In this document: positions 1-7,744 of the stretch, in pieces | Numbering within the stretch: the stretch's first letter is position 1 | Layout of the letters: every line of letters starts with the position of its first letter | Assembly: GCF_000761215.1 (NCBI RefSeq) | Contig: NZ_CP009438.1 | Coordinates: 2,871,501 to 2,935,500, forward strand | Direction: 5' to 3' | DNA: 64,000 nt | Source: Streptomyces glaucescens | GTDB taxonomy: Bacteria; Actinomycetota; Actinomycetes; Streptomycetales; Streptomycetaceae | Made by a program: the position numbers and the translations under genes | Notes under the pieces: model-generated | The model's input: the letters and a program-made list of their open reading frames with translations, nothing else | What the model was told of the DNA's origin: nothing | Databases searched by the model: none

Positions 1-795
1 CTTCGGGTCGAGCGAGACCTCCTCCACCTTACGGAAGCGTGTTCGGAAGGCACTGAGCTGTGCTTCGGAGTCGATGAAGGCGGAGCCATGAGGCACGTCA
101 CGCACCACCGTGTCCAGCTTCGTCACGGGACCGCCCACGTACGTCATGGTGCTGCCCGCCCTGGCGAAGCCGTCCAGATCGAACGGAACGACGCGCACAG
201 TGACGTTGTCGGCTTCGGAGACATCCAGGAGCTTGGTCAGCTGGGCCCGGGAGGCGGCTCGGTCGCCGACCCTGATCCGCAGGGCCGATTCATGGATGAC
301 CAGCTCGTAGGGGATGGTGATGCGCTGGCCGGCCATCCGGTGGCGGACACGCAACTCGAGTTCGTCCCCGGTGAGTGCGGGGACCCTGCTGGAGAACACC
401 GCTCGGGCGTACTCCTCCGTCTGCAACAGCCCCGGCACGTAGAGGATGGCGACATCCCGCCTGAACGACGCGTGATGGTTGAGCTCGGACAGGTCCAGGA
501 ACGAGGTGGGCAGCAAGCCCCGGTACTCCTCCCACCAGCCACGCGTCCGGTCCGTCGCCATGGCCACCAAGGCATCGACGAACTCCGCGTCCATGCAGGC
601 GTAATGGGACGCGAGGCGGCGCACCCGCTCCTCACTCACGCCCACGAGTCCTGACTCGATGTGGCTCATCTGGACGCGGTTCGCCCCGAGCAGTGCCGCT
701 GCCTGGACGGCGGTGAGGCCTGCCGCCTCACGGAGCCTGCGCAGTTCGAGTCCCAGGCGCATCTGACGTGCGGTTGGTTCGCGCCTCTGGACCAT
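1..795 (-). CDS. XRE-family regulator with DUF5753 domain (partial, C-terminus missing)
   Basis: Read from ATG at 795; the frame is open to base 1 (265 codons, no stop), so the C-terminus lies outside the window. An XRE helix-turn-helix occupies residues about 11-65 (LRRLREAAGLTAVQAAALLG, then MSHIESG). A DUF5753-type domain follows from about residue 90, with the family-typical IPYELVIHESALRIRVGD stretch. A GAGGAG ribosome site precedes the ATG. Such proteins usually run 280-290 residues, so about 20 are missing. It diverges from an ATP-binding protein gene at 991; XRE-DUF5753 plus anti-sigma-like ATPase is a common streptomycete pairing (WhiJ/AbaA-like systems) in developmental and antibiotic control. 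No DUF397 partner gene is seen here. The specific role is unknown. Confidence 0.85.
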   Translation of the reverse strand, partial: MVQRREPTARQMRLGLELRRLREAAGLTAVQAAALLGANRVQMSHIESGLVGVSEERVRRLASHYACMDAEFVDALVAMATDRTRGWWEEYRGLLPTSFLDLSELNHHASFRRDVAILYVPGLLQTEEYARAVFSSRVPALTGDELELRVRHRMAGQRITIPYELVIHESALRIRVGDRAASRAQLTKLLDVSEADNVTVRVVPFDLDGFARAGSTMTYVGGPVTKLDTVVRDVPHGSAFIDSEAQLSAFRTRFRKVEEVSLDPK

Positions 796-990
796 GGTTG
801 CTCCTCTTCCGGGGGCTGTCTCCGCGATCAGCTTGCTCAGGGTTACACGTTACCCCTACCGTCAGTCACGCGACGCACACCGTGCGAAACCGGGGCTCCG
901 GAAGCGCACCGCTCCGTCCTGCCACGACGGCTGCGGCAACGACACCGCACGCCCTCGCATGACTCCCCACCGACCTGAAGGAGTTGACGC

Positions 991-1401
991 ATGCCCGAGA
1001 ACGAGCCGTGGGAGTACTCCCTCTACATCCCGAACGACGTGCGCGCCGTCACCGTTTGCCGCCGCACCCTCCGCCTGATCCTCACCATGCACGGACTCAT
1101 CGGCCGCGTCGACGTCGCCGAGCTGCTGGCCACCGAGCTGGTCTCCAACGCCGTACGGCACACCAAGGGGCCGGCTGCGCTACGGGTGCGCTGGGCGCCA
1201 CCGGGCACGCTGCGGATCGGGGCGTGGGACGCGGACCCCGAACCTCCCGAGGCTCCCGTCACCTTCGACAGTGCGACGGAGTTGGAGGAAGGGCGAGGGC
1301 TCGCGCTGGTGCGGGCCTGCTCCGATCTGTGGGGGTGGCAGCCGTTGTCCAGGTTCGGCAACCGGGGGAAGTACGTGTGGTGTGAGCTGGAGGCCGCGTG
1401 A
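991..1401 (+). CDS. ATP-binding protein, anti-sigma factor-like HATPase
   Basis: 136 residues, start ATG at 991 behind an AAGGAG site. The fold is a GHKL/HATPase_c_2 domain like serine-protein kinase anti-sigma factors: an N-box ELVSNAVRHT at residues 49-58, a GAWDADPEP segment near 77 in the G1-box place, and GRGLALVRACSDLWG from 101 in the G2 place. It lacks a sensor or second domain. It is divergent from the XRE-DUF5753 gene, and its stop overlaps the next start (TGATG), so it is probably co-translated with the Rpn-like nuclease gene. Likely a cytoplasmic regulator; the partner protein is unknown. Confidence 0.85.
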   Translation: MPENEPWEYSLYIPNDVRAVTVCRRTLRLILTMHGLIGRVDVAELLATELVSNAVRHTKGPAALRVRWAPPGTLRIGAWDADPEPPEAPVTFDSATELEEGRGLALVRACSDLWGWQPLSRFGNRGKYVWCELEAA

Positions 1402-2309
1402 TGGTCGGCTCGTCGCACGAGGCACTGCACCGAATTTTCCAGAAGGACCCGGCGCTGTTGACCCGGGCGTTACAGCGGGTCCTGCACGTGCCGTTCCCCG
1501 AGCCCCGGGAGATCGCGGCGCTGAACGTGGACCTGACGGAGATCGAACCGGTCGAACGCCGGGTGGACACTCTCCTGCGGGCGGAGACGGACGAGGGGAC
1601 CTACCTCCTCGTCGTCGAGTCGCAGGGGAAGGCGGACGACCGCAAGCGGGGCAGCTGGCCCTACTACCTTTCCTACCTGTACGAGAAGTACCGGTGCGAG
1701 CCGGTGCTCATCGTCATCACCCAGAGCAGCGCCACGGCGAAGTGGGCCGCGCGGCCGATCCGGTTCGGCTTCCCCGGCTGGAACTCACTCACGGTACGGC
1801 CGCTGGTGCTGGGCCCGGACAACGTGCCCGTGATCGCGGACGAGCGGCAGGCCGAGAGGGACGTACCCCTCGCGGTGCTCTCGGCCATGACACACGGGCG
1901 CGGCCCGCAGGCCCCGGCCATACTGGAATCCCTGGCATCCGCCCTGCGGACCATCGACTCCGACAGTGCCGCGGTCTTCGTGCAGTTCGTCGACTCGTGC
2001 CTGGCCGACCCCCAGGCGAAGCAGATGTGGAGGGACCTGATGACGGCGATCCAGTACTTCTGGCGTCACCCGCTGGCCGAGCAGGTGCGCGAGGAGGGCC
2101 GGGAGGAAGGCCGGGAGGAGGGCCGCGAGGAAGGCCGTATCGAGGATCGGCGGCAGATGGTGCTCCGCATCCTGGAGTGGCGCGGCATCTCCGTGCCCGA
2201 CGACATCCGGCAGCGCGTCGACTCGTGCGCCGACCTCGACCAGCTCGAGGTCTGGGCCCAGCGAGCGGTGCGTGCCGCGGACGCGGCGGAGTTGTTCGCG
2301 ACGGAGTGA
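1401..2309 (+). CDS. Rpn-like PD-(D/E)XK nuclease-family protein with TTA codon
   Basis: 302 residues from ATG 1401; a GTG at 1398 directly before it is an alternative. The N-terminal half resembles the Rpn / putative transposase_31 nuclease family: Asp56 in RRVDTLL followed by Glu73-x-Gln75 in LVVESQGK fits a PD-(D/E)XK-like core. Residues about 230-248 are a charged helical repeat (four REEG units, 12-nt DNA repeat), as often found in Rpn-type C-termini. Codon 24 is TTA (1470-1472), so full expression should need the developmental leucyl-tRNA bldA. It overlaps the ATP-binding gene by one base (TGATG). Nuclease activity is inferred from family resemblance only; the target is unknown. Confidence 0.7.
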   Translation: MVGSSHEALHRIFQKDPALLTRALQRVLHVPFPEPREIAALNVDLTEIEPVERRVDTLLRAETDEGTYLLVVESQGKADDRKRGSWPYYLSYLYEKYRCEPVLIVITQSSATAKWAARPIRFGFPGWNSLTVRPLVLGPDNVPVIADERQAERDVPLAVLSAMTHGRGPQAPAILESLASALRTIDSDSAAVFVQFVDSCLADPQAKQMWRDLMTAIQYFWRHPLAEQVREEGREEGREEGREEGRIEDRRQMVLRILEWRGISVPDDIRQRVDSCADLDQLEVWAQRAVRAADAAELFATE

Positions 2310-2354
2310 ACAAGTGACCGTGGGGCCGCCTCCGACGCCGGGTACGCCGACGGG

Positions 2355-2720
2355 TCAGCCGGCTTGTGACACCACGTGGTCGATGACCTTCTCGAACTCC
2401 TCCGTGGGGGAGAACTCCACCAGTTCGCAGTCCTCCTCGACCACGGGGACGTGGCCCGGTGACCAGTAGTACGCCTGGCCCGCCTCGAAGGTCTCCTCTC
2501 CCCCGGCCGTGCGCATCCGGATGCGGCCCTTCAGGACGTAGCCCCAGTGCGGGCACTGGCAGGCGTCCCCGGGCATGCCCTTGAGGGCCGGGCCCATGTC
2601 CGTGCCCCGGGGGAGGGTGAGGTAGCCGATGGACATGCCGCCCCCGATGGGCTTCACGCGCAGTTCCAGCCCGTCGCCTTCGAGTGCGACGGGGACCTCG
2701 TCGCGAGTCGCGGATGTCAT
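2355..2720 (-). CDS. Cupin-domain protein
   Basis: 121 residues from ATG 2720 (GGAGCACC upstream). A single small beta-barrel cupin: residues about 45-95 hold PALKGMPGDACQCPHWGYVLKG and a later AYYWSPGHVPVVEE stretch. The first cupin motif is altered: the usual G(X)5HXH is reduced to PHWG, so metal binding is uncertain. It ends with EFSPTEEFEKVIDHV, a tail common in actinobacterial stand-alone cupins. Convergent with the Rpn-like gene. Function unknown; possibly a small-molecule binding or isomerase-like cupin. Confidence 0.75.
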   Translation of the reverse strand: MTSATRDEVPVALEGDGLELRVKPIGGGMSIGYLTLPRGTDMGPALKGMPGDACQCPHWGYVLKGRIRMRTAGGEETFEAGQAYYWSPGHVPVVEEDCELVEFSPTEEFEKVIDHVVSQAG

Positions 2721-3009
2721 GGTGCTCCTCCGCTTCCGGTCCGTACGGGTCGGCCGGCCGACGGGCAGACGCGCGGGCGGACGGACGGGCGGACCTTGTC
2801 GACTCCCTGCTTCCAGCCTGCTCCCGGTGCGCCCGGGCCGCGACCCCGGCTGCGCTCGGCTGAGCGGCGTACGCCGCGGTCCGGCCCGGCCGCGTCGGGA
2901 GCGTGGCCGGGCCGGGTTCGGCGGGCGAGTCACGGCGGCGGGCGGGCGGGGCGTCGTACGGTGACGACACCCCGCCCGTCCCGATTCGCCACTCCAGGGG
3001 AGAGATGTG

Positions 3010-3912
3010 ATGAACGACTACGACCTGCTGGTCGTGGGGTCGGCCAATGCCGATCTGGTGATCGGCGTGGAGCGCCGGCCGGGTCCCGGAGAGACGGTGC
3101 TCGGCTCCGACCTGGCGGTCCACCCGGGAGGCAAGGGCGGCAACCAGGCCGTCGCGGCGGCCCGGCTCGGCGCGCGTACGGCGCTGCTGGCCCGGGTCGG
3201 CGACGACGCGCACGGCCGGCTGCTGCTGGACGCGCAGCGGGCCGCCGGGGTCGACACGGCGGGCGTGCTGGTCGGCGGTGCGCCGACCGGTGTCGCGCTG
3301 ATCACCGTCGATCCGTCCGGTGACAACAGCATCGTGGTCTCGCCGGGTGCCAACGGGCGGCTGACGCCCGGCGACATCCGTGCGGCGGCGGGTCTCTTCC
3401 GCGCCTCCCGGGTGGTGTCGGCGCAGCTGGAGATCCCGCTGGAGACGGTCGTGGAGGTCGTCCGCGGCCTGTCCCCGGGGAGCCGTTTCGTTCTCAACCC
3501 GTCCCCGCCGCGCCCGCTTCCCGCGGAGGTGCTGGCCGCCTGCGACCCGTTGATCGTCAACGAGCACGAGGCGAAGGTGCTGCTCGGTGAGGGGAGGGCG
3601 GGCGTGGCGCCGGAGGACTGGGCGCGGTCGCTGCTCGCCGAGGGGCCCCGGTCGGTGGTGGTGACACTGGGCGCGGCGGGCGCGCTGGTGGCGTCGCCCG
3701 CCGGGGTGGCGCGGGTGCCGTCGGTGCGGGTGGCGGCGGTGGACACGACGGGCGCGGGTGACGCGTTCGCGGCGGCGCTGGCGTGGCGTCTGGGCGCCGG
3801 GGAGCCGCTCGCGGAGGCGGCGGCGTACGCGGCCCGTGTCGGCGCGGTGGCCGTCACCCGCGCGGGCGCGCAGGAGTCGTATCCGACCGCGGCGGAGGTC
3901 GCCGCGTTGTGA
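3010..3912 (+). CDS. rbsK: Ribokinase (PfkB family)
   Basis: 300 residues. ATG 3010 has GGGGAGAG 5-6 bases upstream; GTG at 3007 is an in-frame alternative. PfkB signatures are clear: GGKGGNQAVAAARLG near residue 40 (substrate and first PfkB signature), NEHEAKVLLG near 190, and DTTGAGDAFAAAL at 245-257 with the predicted catalytic Asp at about 251 and the anion hole GAGD. This fits phosphorylation of ribose to ribose 5-phosphate in the cytoplasm. There is no rbs transporter or hydrolase beside it, so another furanose substrate remains possible. Length is normal for the family. Confidence 0.9.
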   Translation: MNDYDLLVVGSANADLVIGVERRPGPGETVLGSDLAVHPGGKGGNQAVAAARLGARTALLARVGDDAHGRLLLDAQRAAGVDTAGVLVGGAPTGVALITVDPSGDNSIVVSPGANGRLTPGDIRAAAGLFRASRVVSAQLEIPLETVVEVVRGLSPGSRFVLNPSPPRPLPAEVLAACDPLIVNEHEAKVLLGEGRAGVAPEDWARSLLAEGPRSVVVTLGAAGALVASPAGVARVPSVRVAAVDTTGAGDAFAAALAWRLGAGEPLAEAAAYAARVGAVAVTRAGAQESYPTAAEVAAL

Positions 3913-3919
3913 AGGGGGG

Positions 3920-4004
3920 CGGGAGTCGTCCGGGGACCGGGAGTCGTGCGGACACCGGGAGTCGTCGGTCGTCGGCTCGGCGGCTCGGCGGCTCGTCGGC
4001 TCGT
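3920..4004. repeat. Short tandem repeats downstream of rbsK (18-bp and 8-bp periods)
   Basis: CGGGAGTCGT recurs at 3920, 3938 and 3956 (period 18), followed directly by four 8-bp units CGGCTCGG/T from 3973 to 4004. The rest of the 3913-4425 gap has no convincing reading frame. It holds a hairpin-like stretch near 4278-4302 (CAAGTCGCC against GGTGACTTG, one mismatch) just upstream of the small gene at 4426. Confidence 0.75.
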
Positions 4005-4425
4005 TCATTACTGCCCGTAGATGTGGGCTCCGGGATCGTCCGTCGCCCGACTTGCTCCGGATACACGCCGGTACCGGCGCGATCAGTGACACTTCCGTAC
4101 GGACTTCAGCGGAGATGCCCTCATCCACGGGGTGTGATTTACGCGACTCCTGCCACGGGAACTGACACACCGTTCCCTCGACAACACCTGCATCTCTCCT
4201 GGCAGTTGCCTTGATCGCCACATACGTGGCACGCCGGTCGTCCGGCCTGACACGCTGTGCCACGGGGTCGGCGTACAAGTCGCCCGCGGGGGTGACTTGC
4301 ACGCACCGTGGTTGCCGCTGACGCCCGGTACTGTATTGCGCTACCACCGCTCCCCGGAGGGTCCGCGACATGTCGTGGGCGTCCCCGCGGGGTTCACGAA
4401 CGTGGACCGGAAAGGGGGCGGCCCA

Positions 4426-4545
4426 ATGGCTGCACAGCCGGAGGGGCACCAGAACAGCAAGGCGGACCGGGTCTACAACAAGGTCCGCTGGCTCGGGCCG
4501 ATCTTCACGATCTACAAGATCGTGCGGGAGTTCCTGAGCCACTGA
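4426..4545 (+). CDS. Small 39-residue protein, unknown function
   Basis: ATG 4426 follows a strong AAGGGGGCGG purine tract. The 39-residue product starts MAAQPEGHQNSKADRVYN and ends KIVREFLSH. The middle (VRWLGPIFTIYKIVREF) is a short amphipathic, mostly hydrophobic helix with flanking Arg/Lys, possibly membrane-associated. A clean terminator hairpin follows 9 bases after the stop, which supports a real monocistronic gene. A longer in-frame start at 4297 is possible but lacks a good ribosome site. I do not recognise a named family. Confidence 0.65.
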   Translation: MAAQPEGHQNSKADRVYNKVRWLGPIFTIYKIVREFLSH

Positions 4546-4553
4546 GGGCGAGA

Positions 4554-4575
4554 GCCCCGGCCTGACGGCCGGGGC
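4554..4575 (+). terminator. Intrinsic terminator after the small gene
   Basis: Perfect 9-bp stem GCCCCGGCC / GGCCGGGGC with a TGAC loop, 9 bases after the stop at 4545. There is no U tract, as is usual in Streptomyces. Confidence 0.8.
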
Positions 4576-4597
4576 CCAGCCCGTTCTGGTGATGCCA

Positions 4598-4643
4598 GAG
4601 GGCCTCATCTCGACAGCTTGCAGGCAACGGAGATGGGGCTCTC
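4598..4643 (+). other. Unassigned RNA hairpin in the rbsK-MOSC gap
   Basis: 4598-4611 (GAGGGCCTCATCTC) pairs with 4630-4643 (GAGATGGGGCTCTC) over all 14 positions if two G-U pairs are allowed, with an 18-base loop. The G-U pairs exist only in plus-strand RNA; on the minus strand they become C-A mismatches. No gene covers it. The rest of 4644-5005 shows nothing I can support. Confidence 0.45.
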
Positions 4644-5005
4644 GCCTTGTCACCGCGCCGCCGCAGGAGCGGCCGTGCCGGTTGCCTCCTGGGCGGACAC
4701 TGCCATCTTGCCCTGCTCGCAAGGTCGTTCGCGACACCCGCAAACAGGTTGAGACAGATGCGGCATCCCCGGTTCCGGCGGCCGAGTGGGCATTGACCTG
4801 CTCAGAATAATCGTGAACATGTGAAAGTGGTGCACATCACAGGGCTGGTCGTGACGGGAAGCACACCCGGACGGGTCACCGATGTCCCGATCGCCCCGAT
4901 CTACCGGCGCGTACACGTGCGCGCCGTCACAGCGGCGGAATCGTACAGGATGCCACTGACGGCGCGCGTGCCGAGACGTCCTCCCCGGGCCGGGGACCGC
5001 TCCGC

Positions 5006-5737
5006 TCAGGCCCGCACCGGGTCGCCCTCGGCGATCTCCCCCACCCGCACGACCTCCGCGTACACCCCGGCGACGGGCTCCGGGTCCCGGCCCGGCCGGG
5101 CGGGGATGCTGTTGGCGCGGCGGACGATGCGCAGGGCCTCGGGGTCGCGGGGCAGGCTCCCGTGCGTCATGGTCGGGATGGCGCAGCGCGGTGCCCCGGC
5201 GACCACCCGCAGCACCGCCTCGTCCCCGACGCGCACCTCGCGGCCGATCCAGTCGTTCTCGACGAAGCCGTCGCCGCCGGTGTCGACCAGGAGGTTGGGC
5301 CGGTACCGCTCGGGTTCGGCGAGTCCGCGCGGGTTCTCGGCGGCCAGCCGCTTCAGGGTCGCCGTGGTGAGCAGGTGGACGGGTGCGCCGTGGAAGACCG
5401 AGGCCGGTACGGGGGTGGGAGCGAGGGTGACGGGCCGGCCGACGTAGGCGGAGAGGGCGGCGTCGGTGCCGGGGGCGGCGCTGTGGACGCTCCCGCCGTC
5501 CGGCAGGTCGATCCGGACGCCCTCCTCGTCCACGGCCGCGGCGCACCTGAGCACCGTCTGGTACAGCCGCGCCTGGACGGCGGTGACGAACTCGCCGCTG
5601 TCCGGGTCCAGCAACGCCAACCGCCGGTCTCCCGCCAAGCCGTGGGCGGTGAGACCGGCGGTGCGGAGGCGCTCGCCGAGCATGGCCTTGACGGGGTAAC
5701 GCCAGAGTGCGGTGACCGTGCCCAGTTGACGAGACAT
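5006..5737 (-). CDS. MOSC-domain protein (YcbX/MOSC N-terminal barrel type)
   Basis: 243 residues from ATG 5737 (MSRQLGTVTALWRYPVKAM). GTG 5752 and ATG 5749 are in-frame alternatives with no better ribosome site; I chose 5737 because the family normally begins just before the ALWRYPVKSM motif. An N-terminal MOSC barrel (residues 1-95) is followed by a MOSC domain containing RYRPNLLVDTGGDGFVENDW and GAPRCAIPTM, the latter with the conserved Cys expected to carry the molybdenum cofactor sulfur or persulfide. Probably a molybdenum- or sulfur-carrier oxidoreductase component. It lies 25 bp downstream of the sugar isomerase gene and may share its transcript. Substrate unknown. Confidence 0.85.
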   Translation of the reverse strand: MSRQLGTVTALWRYPVKAMLGERLRTAGLTAHGLAGDRRLALLDPDSGEFVTAVQARLYQTVLRCAAAVDEEGVRIDLPDGGSVHSAAPGTDAALSAYVGRPVTLAPTPVPASVFHGAPVHLLTTATLKRLAAENPRGLAEPERYRPNLLVDTGGDGFVENDWIGREVRVGDEAVLRVVAGAPRCAIPTMTHGSLPRDPEALRIVRRANSIPARPGRDPEPVAGVYAEVVRVGEIAEGDPVRA

Positions 5738-5762
5738 GCCTCCGAGCATCACACGGAGGACA

Positions 5763-6596
5763 TCACTCCATCACGTGTTCGACGAAACGCGCCGCGGTCT
5801 CCGCCAGCACCTCCCGTCCGTCGCGGGCCCAGAGCCCGTCGTTGAACAGTTCCACCTCGATGGGCCCGGTGTACCCGGCGGTCTCGACGTACGCCCTCCA
5901 CTCGCGCATGTCGACGGCGCCGTCGCCGATCTGGCCGCGGCCGTCGAGGACGCCCTCGGGGAGCGGGGTGGTCCAGTCCGCGAGCTGGAAGGTGTGGATG
6001 CGGCCGGCGGCGCCCGCGCGGGCGATCTGTCCGGGGGCGCGGTCGTCCCACCAGATGTGGTACGTGTCGACGGTGACGCCGACCTGGCGGGCCGGGAACC
6101 GTTCCGCGAGGTCGAGGGCCTGGGCGAGGGTCGACACCACGCAGCGGTCGGCGGCGTACATCGGGTGCAGGGGCTCGATGGCGAGCCGTACGCCGTGCCG
6201 CTCGGCGTAGGGACCGAGTTCGGCCAGTGCGTCGGCGATGCGTTCGCGGGCGCCGTGCAGGTCCCTGGAGCCCGCGGGCAGGCCGCCGGAGACCAGGACC
6301 AGGGTGTCGGTGCCCAGGGCCGCCGCCTCGTCGACGGCTCGGCGGTTGTCCGCGAGGGCCGCGGCCCGCTGTGCCGGGTCGACGGCCGTGAGGAAGCCGC
6401 CGCGGCACAGGGTGGTCACCGTCAGGCCCGCGTCGCGGACGAGTGCGGCGGTGGCTTCGAGGCCGTACGACCGCACGGGTTCGCGCCACAGGCCGACGTT
6501 GCGGATGCCCAGGCCGGCGCAGGCGTCGGCCAGTTCGGGCAGGGACAGCTGCTTCACGGTCATCTGGTTGATGCTGAAGCGTTCGAGACCGGTCAC
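5763..6596 (-). CDS. Sugar phosphate isomerase/epimerase-like TIM barrel (AP endonuclease 2 fold)
   Basis: 277 residues. GTG 6596 overlaps the upstream stop (GTGA); an ATG follows 12 codons later. Xylose-isomerase-like TIM-barrel signatures: VRLAIEPLHPM (metal Glu), VGVTVDTYHIWWD (metal Asp/His), RIHTFQLADW, and near the C-terminus GPIEVELFND (metal Glu). Third gene of an operon after a Gfo/Idh/MocA oxidoreductase and a DUF993 protein. Proteins of this fold act as epimerases, and some perform beta-elimination on 3-keto glycosides. Substrate unknown here. Confidence 0.85.
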   Translation of the reverse strand: MTGLERFSINQMTVKQLSLPELADACAGLGIRNVGLWREPVRSYGLEATAALVRDAGLTVTTLCRGGFLTAVDPAQRAAALADNRRAVDEAAALGTDTLVLVSGGLPAGSRDLHGARERIADALAELGPYAERHGVRLAIEPLHPMYAADRCVVSTLAQALDLAERFPARQVGVTVDTYHIWWDDRAPGQIARAGAAGRIHTFQLADWTTPLPEGVLDGRGQIGDGAVDMREWRAYVETAGYTGPIEVELFNDGLWARDGREVLAETAARFVEHVME

Positions 6597-7744
6597 CGGG
6601 TGACTCCGTACATCGCGAGCAGGGTCTTCATCCGCTCCTCCGCCAGCTCGGGGTCGGGGAACAGGCCGAGCCCGTCGGCGAGTTCGTAGGCGCGGGCGAG
6701 GTGCGGCAGCGAGCGGGCCGACTGGAGGCCGCCGACCATGGTGAAGTGGGTCTGGTGGCCGGCCAGCCAGGCCAGGAGGACCACGCCCGTCTTGTAGAAG
6801 CGGGTGGGGGCCTGGAAGAGGTGGCGGGACAGCTCGACGGTGGGGTCGAGGAGGTCGCGGAAGCCCGCCGTGTTCCCCGTGTCCAGGACCCGCACCGCCT
6901 CCGCCGCGAGCGGGCCCAGCGGGTCGAAGATGCCGAGCAGGGCGTGGCTGAAGCCCTGGTCGTCGCCGGCGATGAGCTCGGGGTAGTTGAAGTCGTCGCC
7001 GGTGTAGCAGCGCACGCCCCGCGGGAGGCGGCGGCGCAGGTCGATCTCGCGCTGCGCGTCCAGCAGGGACACCTTGATGCCGTCGACCTTGTCGGGGTGG
7101 GCGGCGATGACCTCCAGGAAGGTGCCGGTGGCCGCATCGAGGTCGGTGGAGCCCCAGTAGCCCTCCAGCGCCGGGTCGAACATCGGGCCGAGCCAGTGCA
7201 GGATCACCGGTTCGGCGGCCTGGCGGAGCAGGTGGCCGTAGACCTCCAGGTAGTCCTCGGGACCCGAGGCGGCCTTCGCCAGGGCGCGGGACGCCATGAG
7301 GATCGCCTGGGCGCCGGACTCCTCGACGACCGCGAGCTGCTCCTCGTAGGCGGCGCGGACCTCGGCGAGGGTGCCGGCGGGAAGCTGGTCGGTGCCGACG
7401 CCGCAGGCGATGCGGCCGCCGGCCGACACGGCCTCGGCGGCCGAGCGGCGGATCAGTTCGGCCGCGCCCGCCCAGTCCAGGCCCATGCCGCGCTGGGCGG
7501 TGTCCATGGCCTCGGCGACACCGAGCCCGTGGGACCACAGGTGGCGGCGGAAGGCGAGGGTGGCGTCCCAGTCGACGGCGGCCGGGGAGTCGGGGCTGAC
7601 GTCGGCGCAGGGGTCGGCGACGACGTGTGCCGCGGAGAAGACCGTACGGGAGGTGAAGGGGGCGCCGGGGGTGACGGCGAGGGGTTCGGTGCGCGGCTCG
7701 TAGGTGCGCAGTGCGCCCGTCGCGTCCGGGAGGCGGATGGTCAC
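6593..7744 (-). CDS. DUF993 dihydrodipicolinate synthase-like protein
   Basis: 383 residues. GTG 7744 overlaps the stop of the preceding gene (GTGA). The family is annotated DUF993, distantly related to class I aldolases of the DapA type. DGIKVSLLD at about residues 221-229 places Lys224 where a Schiff-base lysine could sit; FGIGTD-like and GDDFNYPELIAGDDQGFSHALLG segments follow. An aldolase or hydratase reaction on an oxidised sugar is plausible, but no catalytic function is established to my knowledge. Both ends overlap neighbours by four bases, so the three proteins are made in coupled fashion. Confidence 0.85.
   Translation of the reverse strand: MTIRLPDATGALRTYEPRTEPLAVTPGAPFTSRTVFSAAHVVADPCADVSPDSPAAVDWDATLAFRRHLWSHGLGVAEAMDTAQRGMGLDWAGAAELIRRSAAEAVSAGGRIACGVGTDQLPAGTLAEVRAAYEEQLAVVEESGAQAILMASRALAKAASGPEDYLEVYGHLLRQAAEPVILHWLGPMFDPALEGYWGSTDLDAATGTFLEVIAAHPDKVDGIKVSLLDAQREIDLRRRLPRGVRCYTGDDFNYPELIAGDDQGFSHALLGIFDPLGPLAAEAVRVLDTGNTAGFRDLLDPTVELSRHLFQAPTRFYKTGVVLLAWLAGHQTHFTMVGGLQSARSLPHLARAYELADGLGLFPDPELAEERMKTLLAMYGVTR

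Noticed and set aside
1789-4743. A 984-residue minus-strand reading frame.
   Set aside because: Contains Arg/His/Pro-rich sequence with no motif and overlaps the cupin, rbsK and Rpn-like genes.
4805-4860. A GTG/CAC-rich stretch like a Crp site near 4830.
   Set aside because: It misses the required G before NCAC and has no gene oriented to use it.
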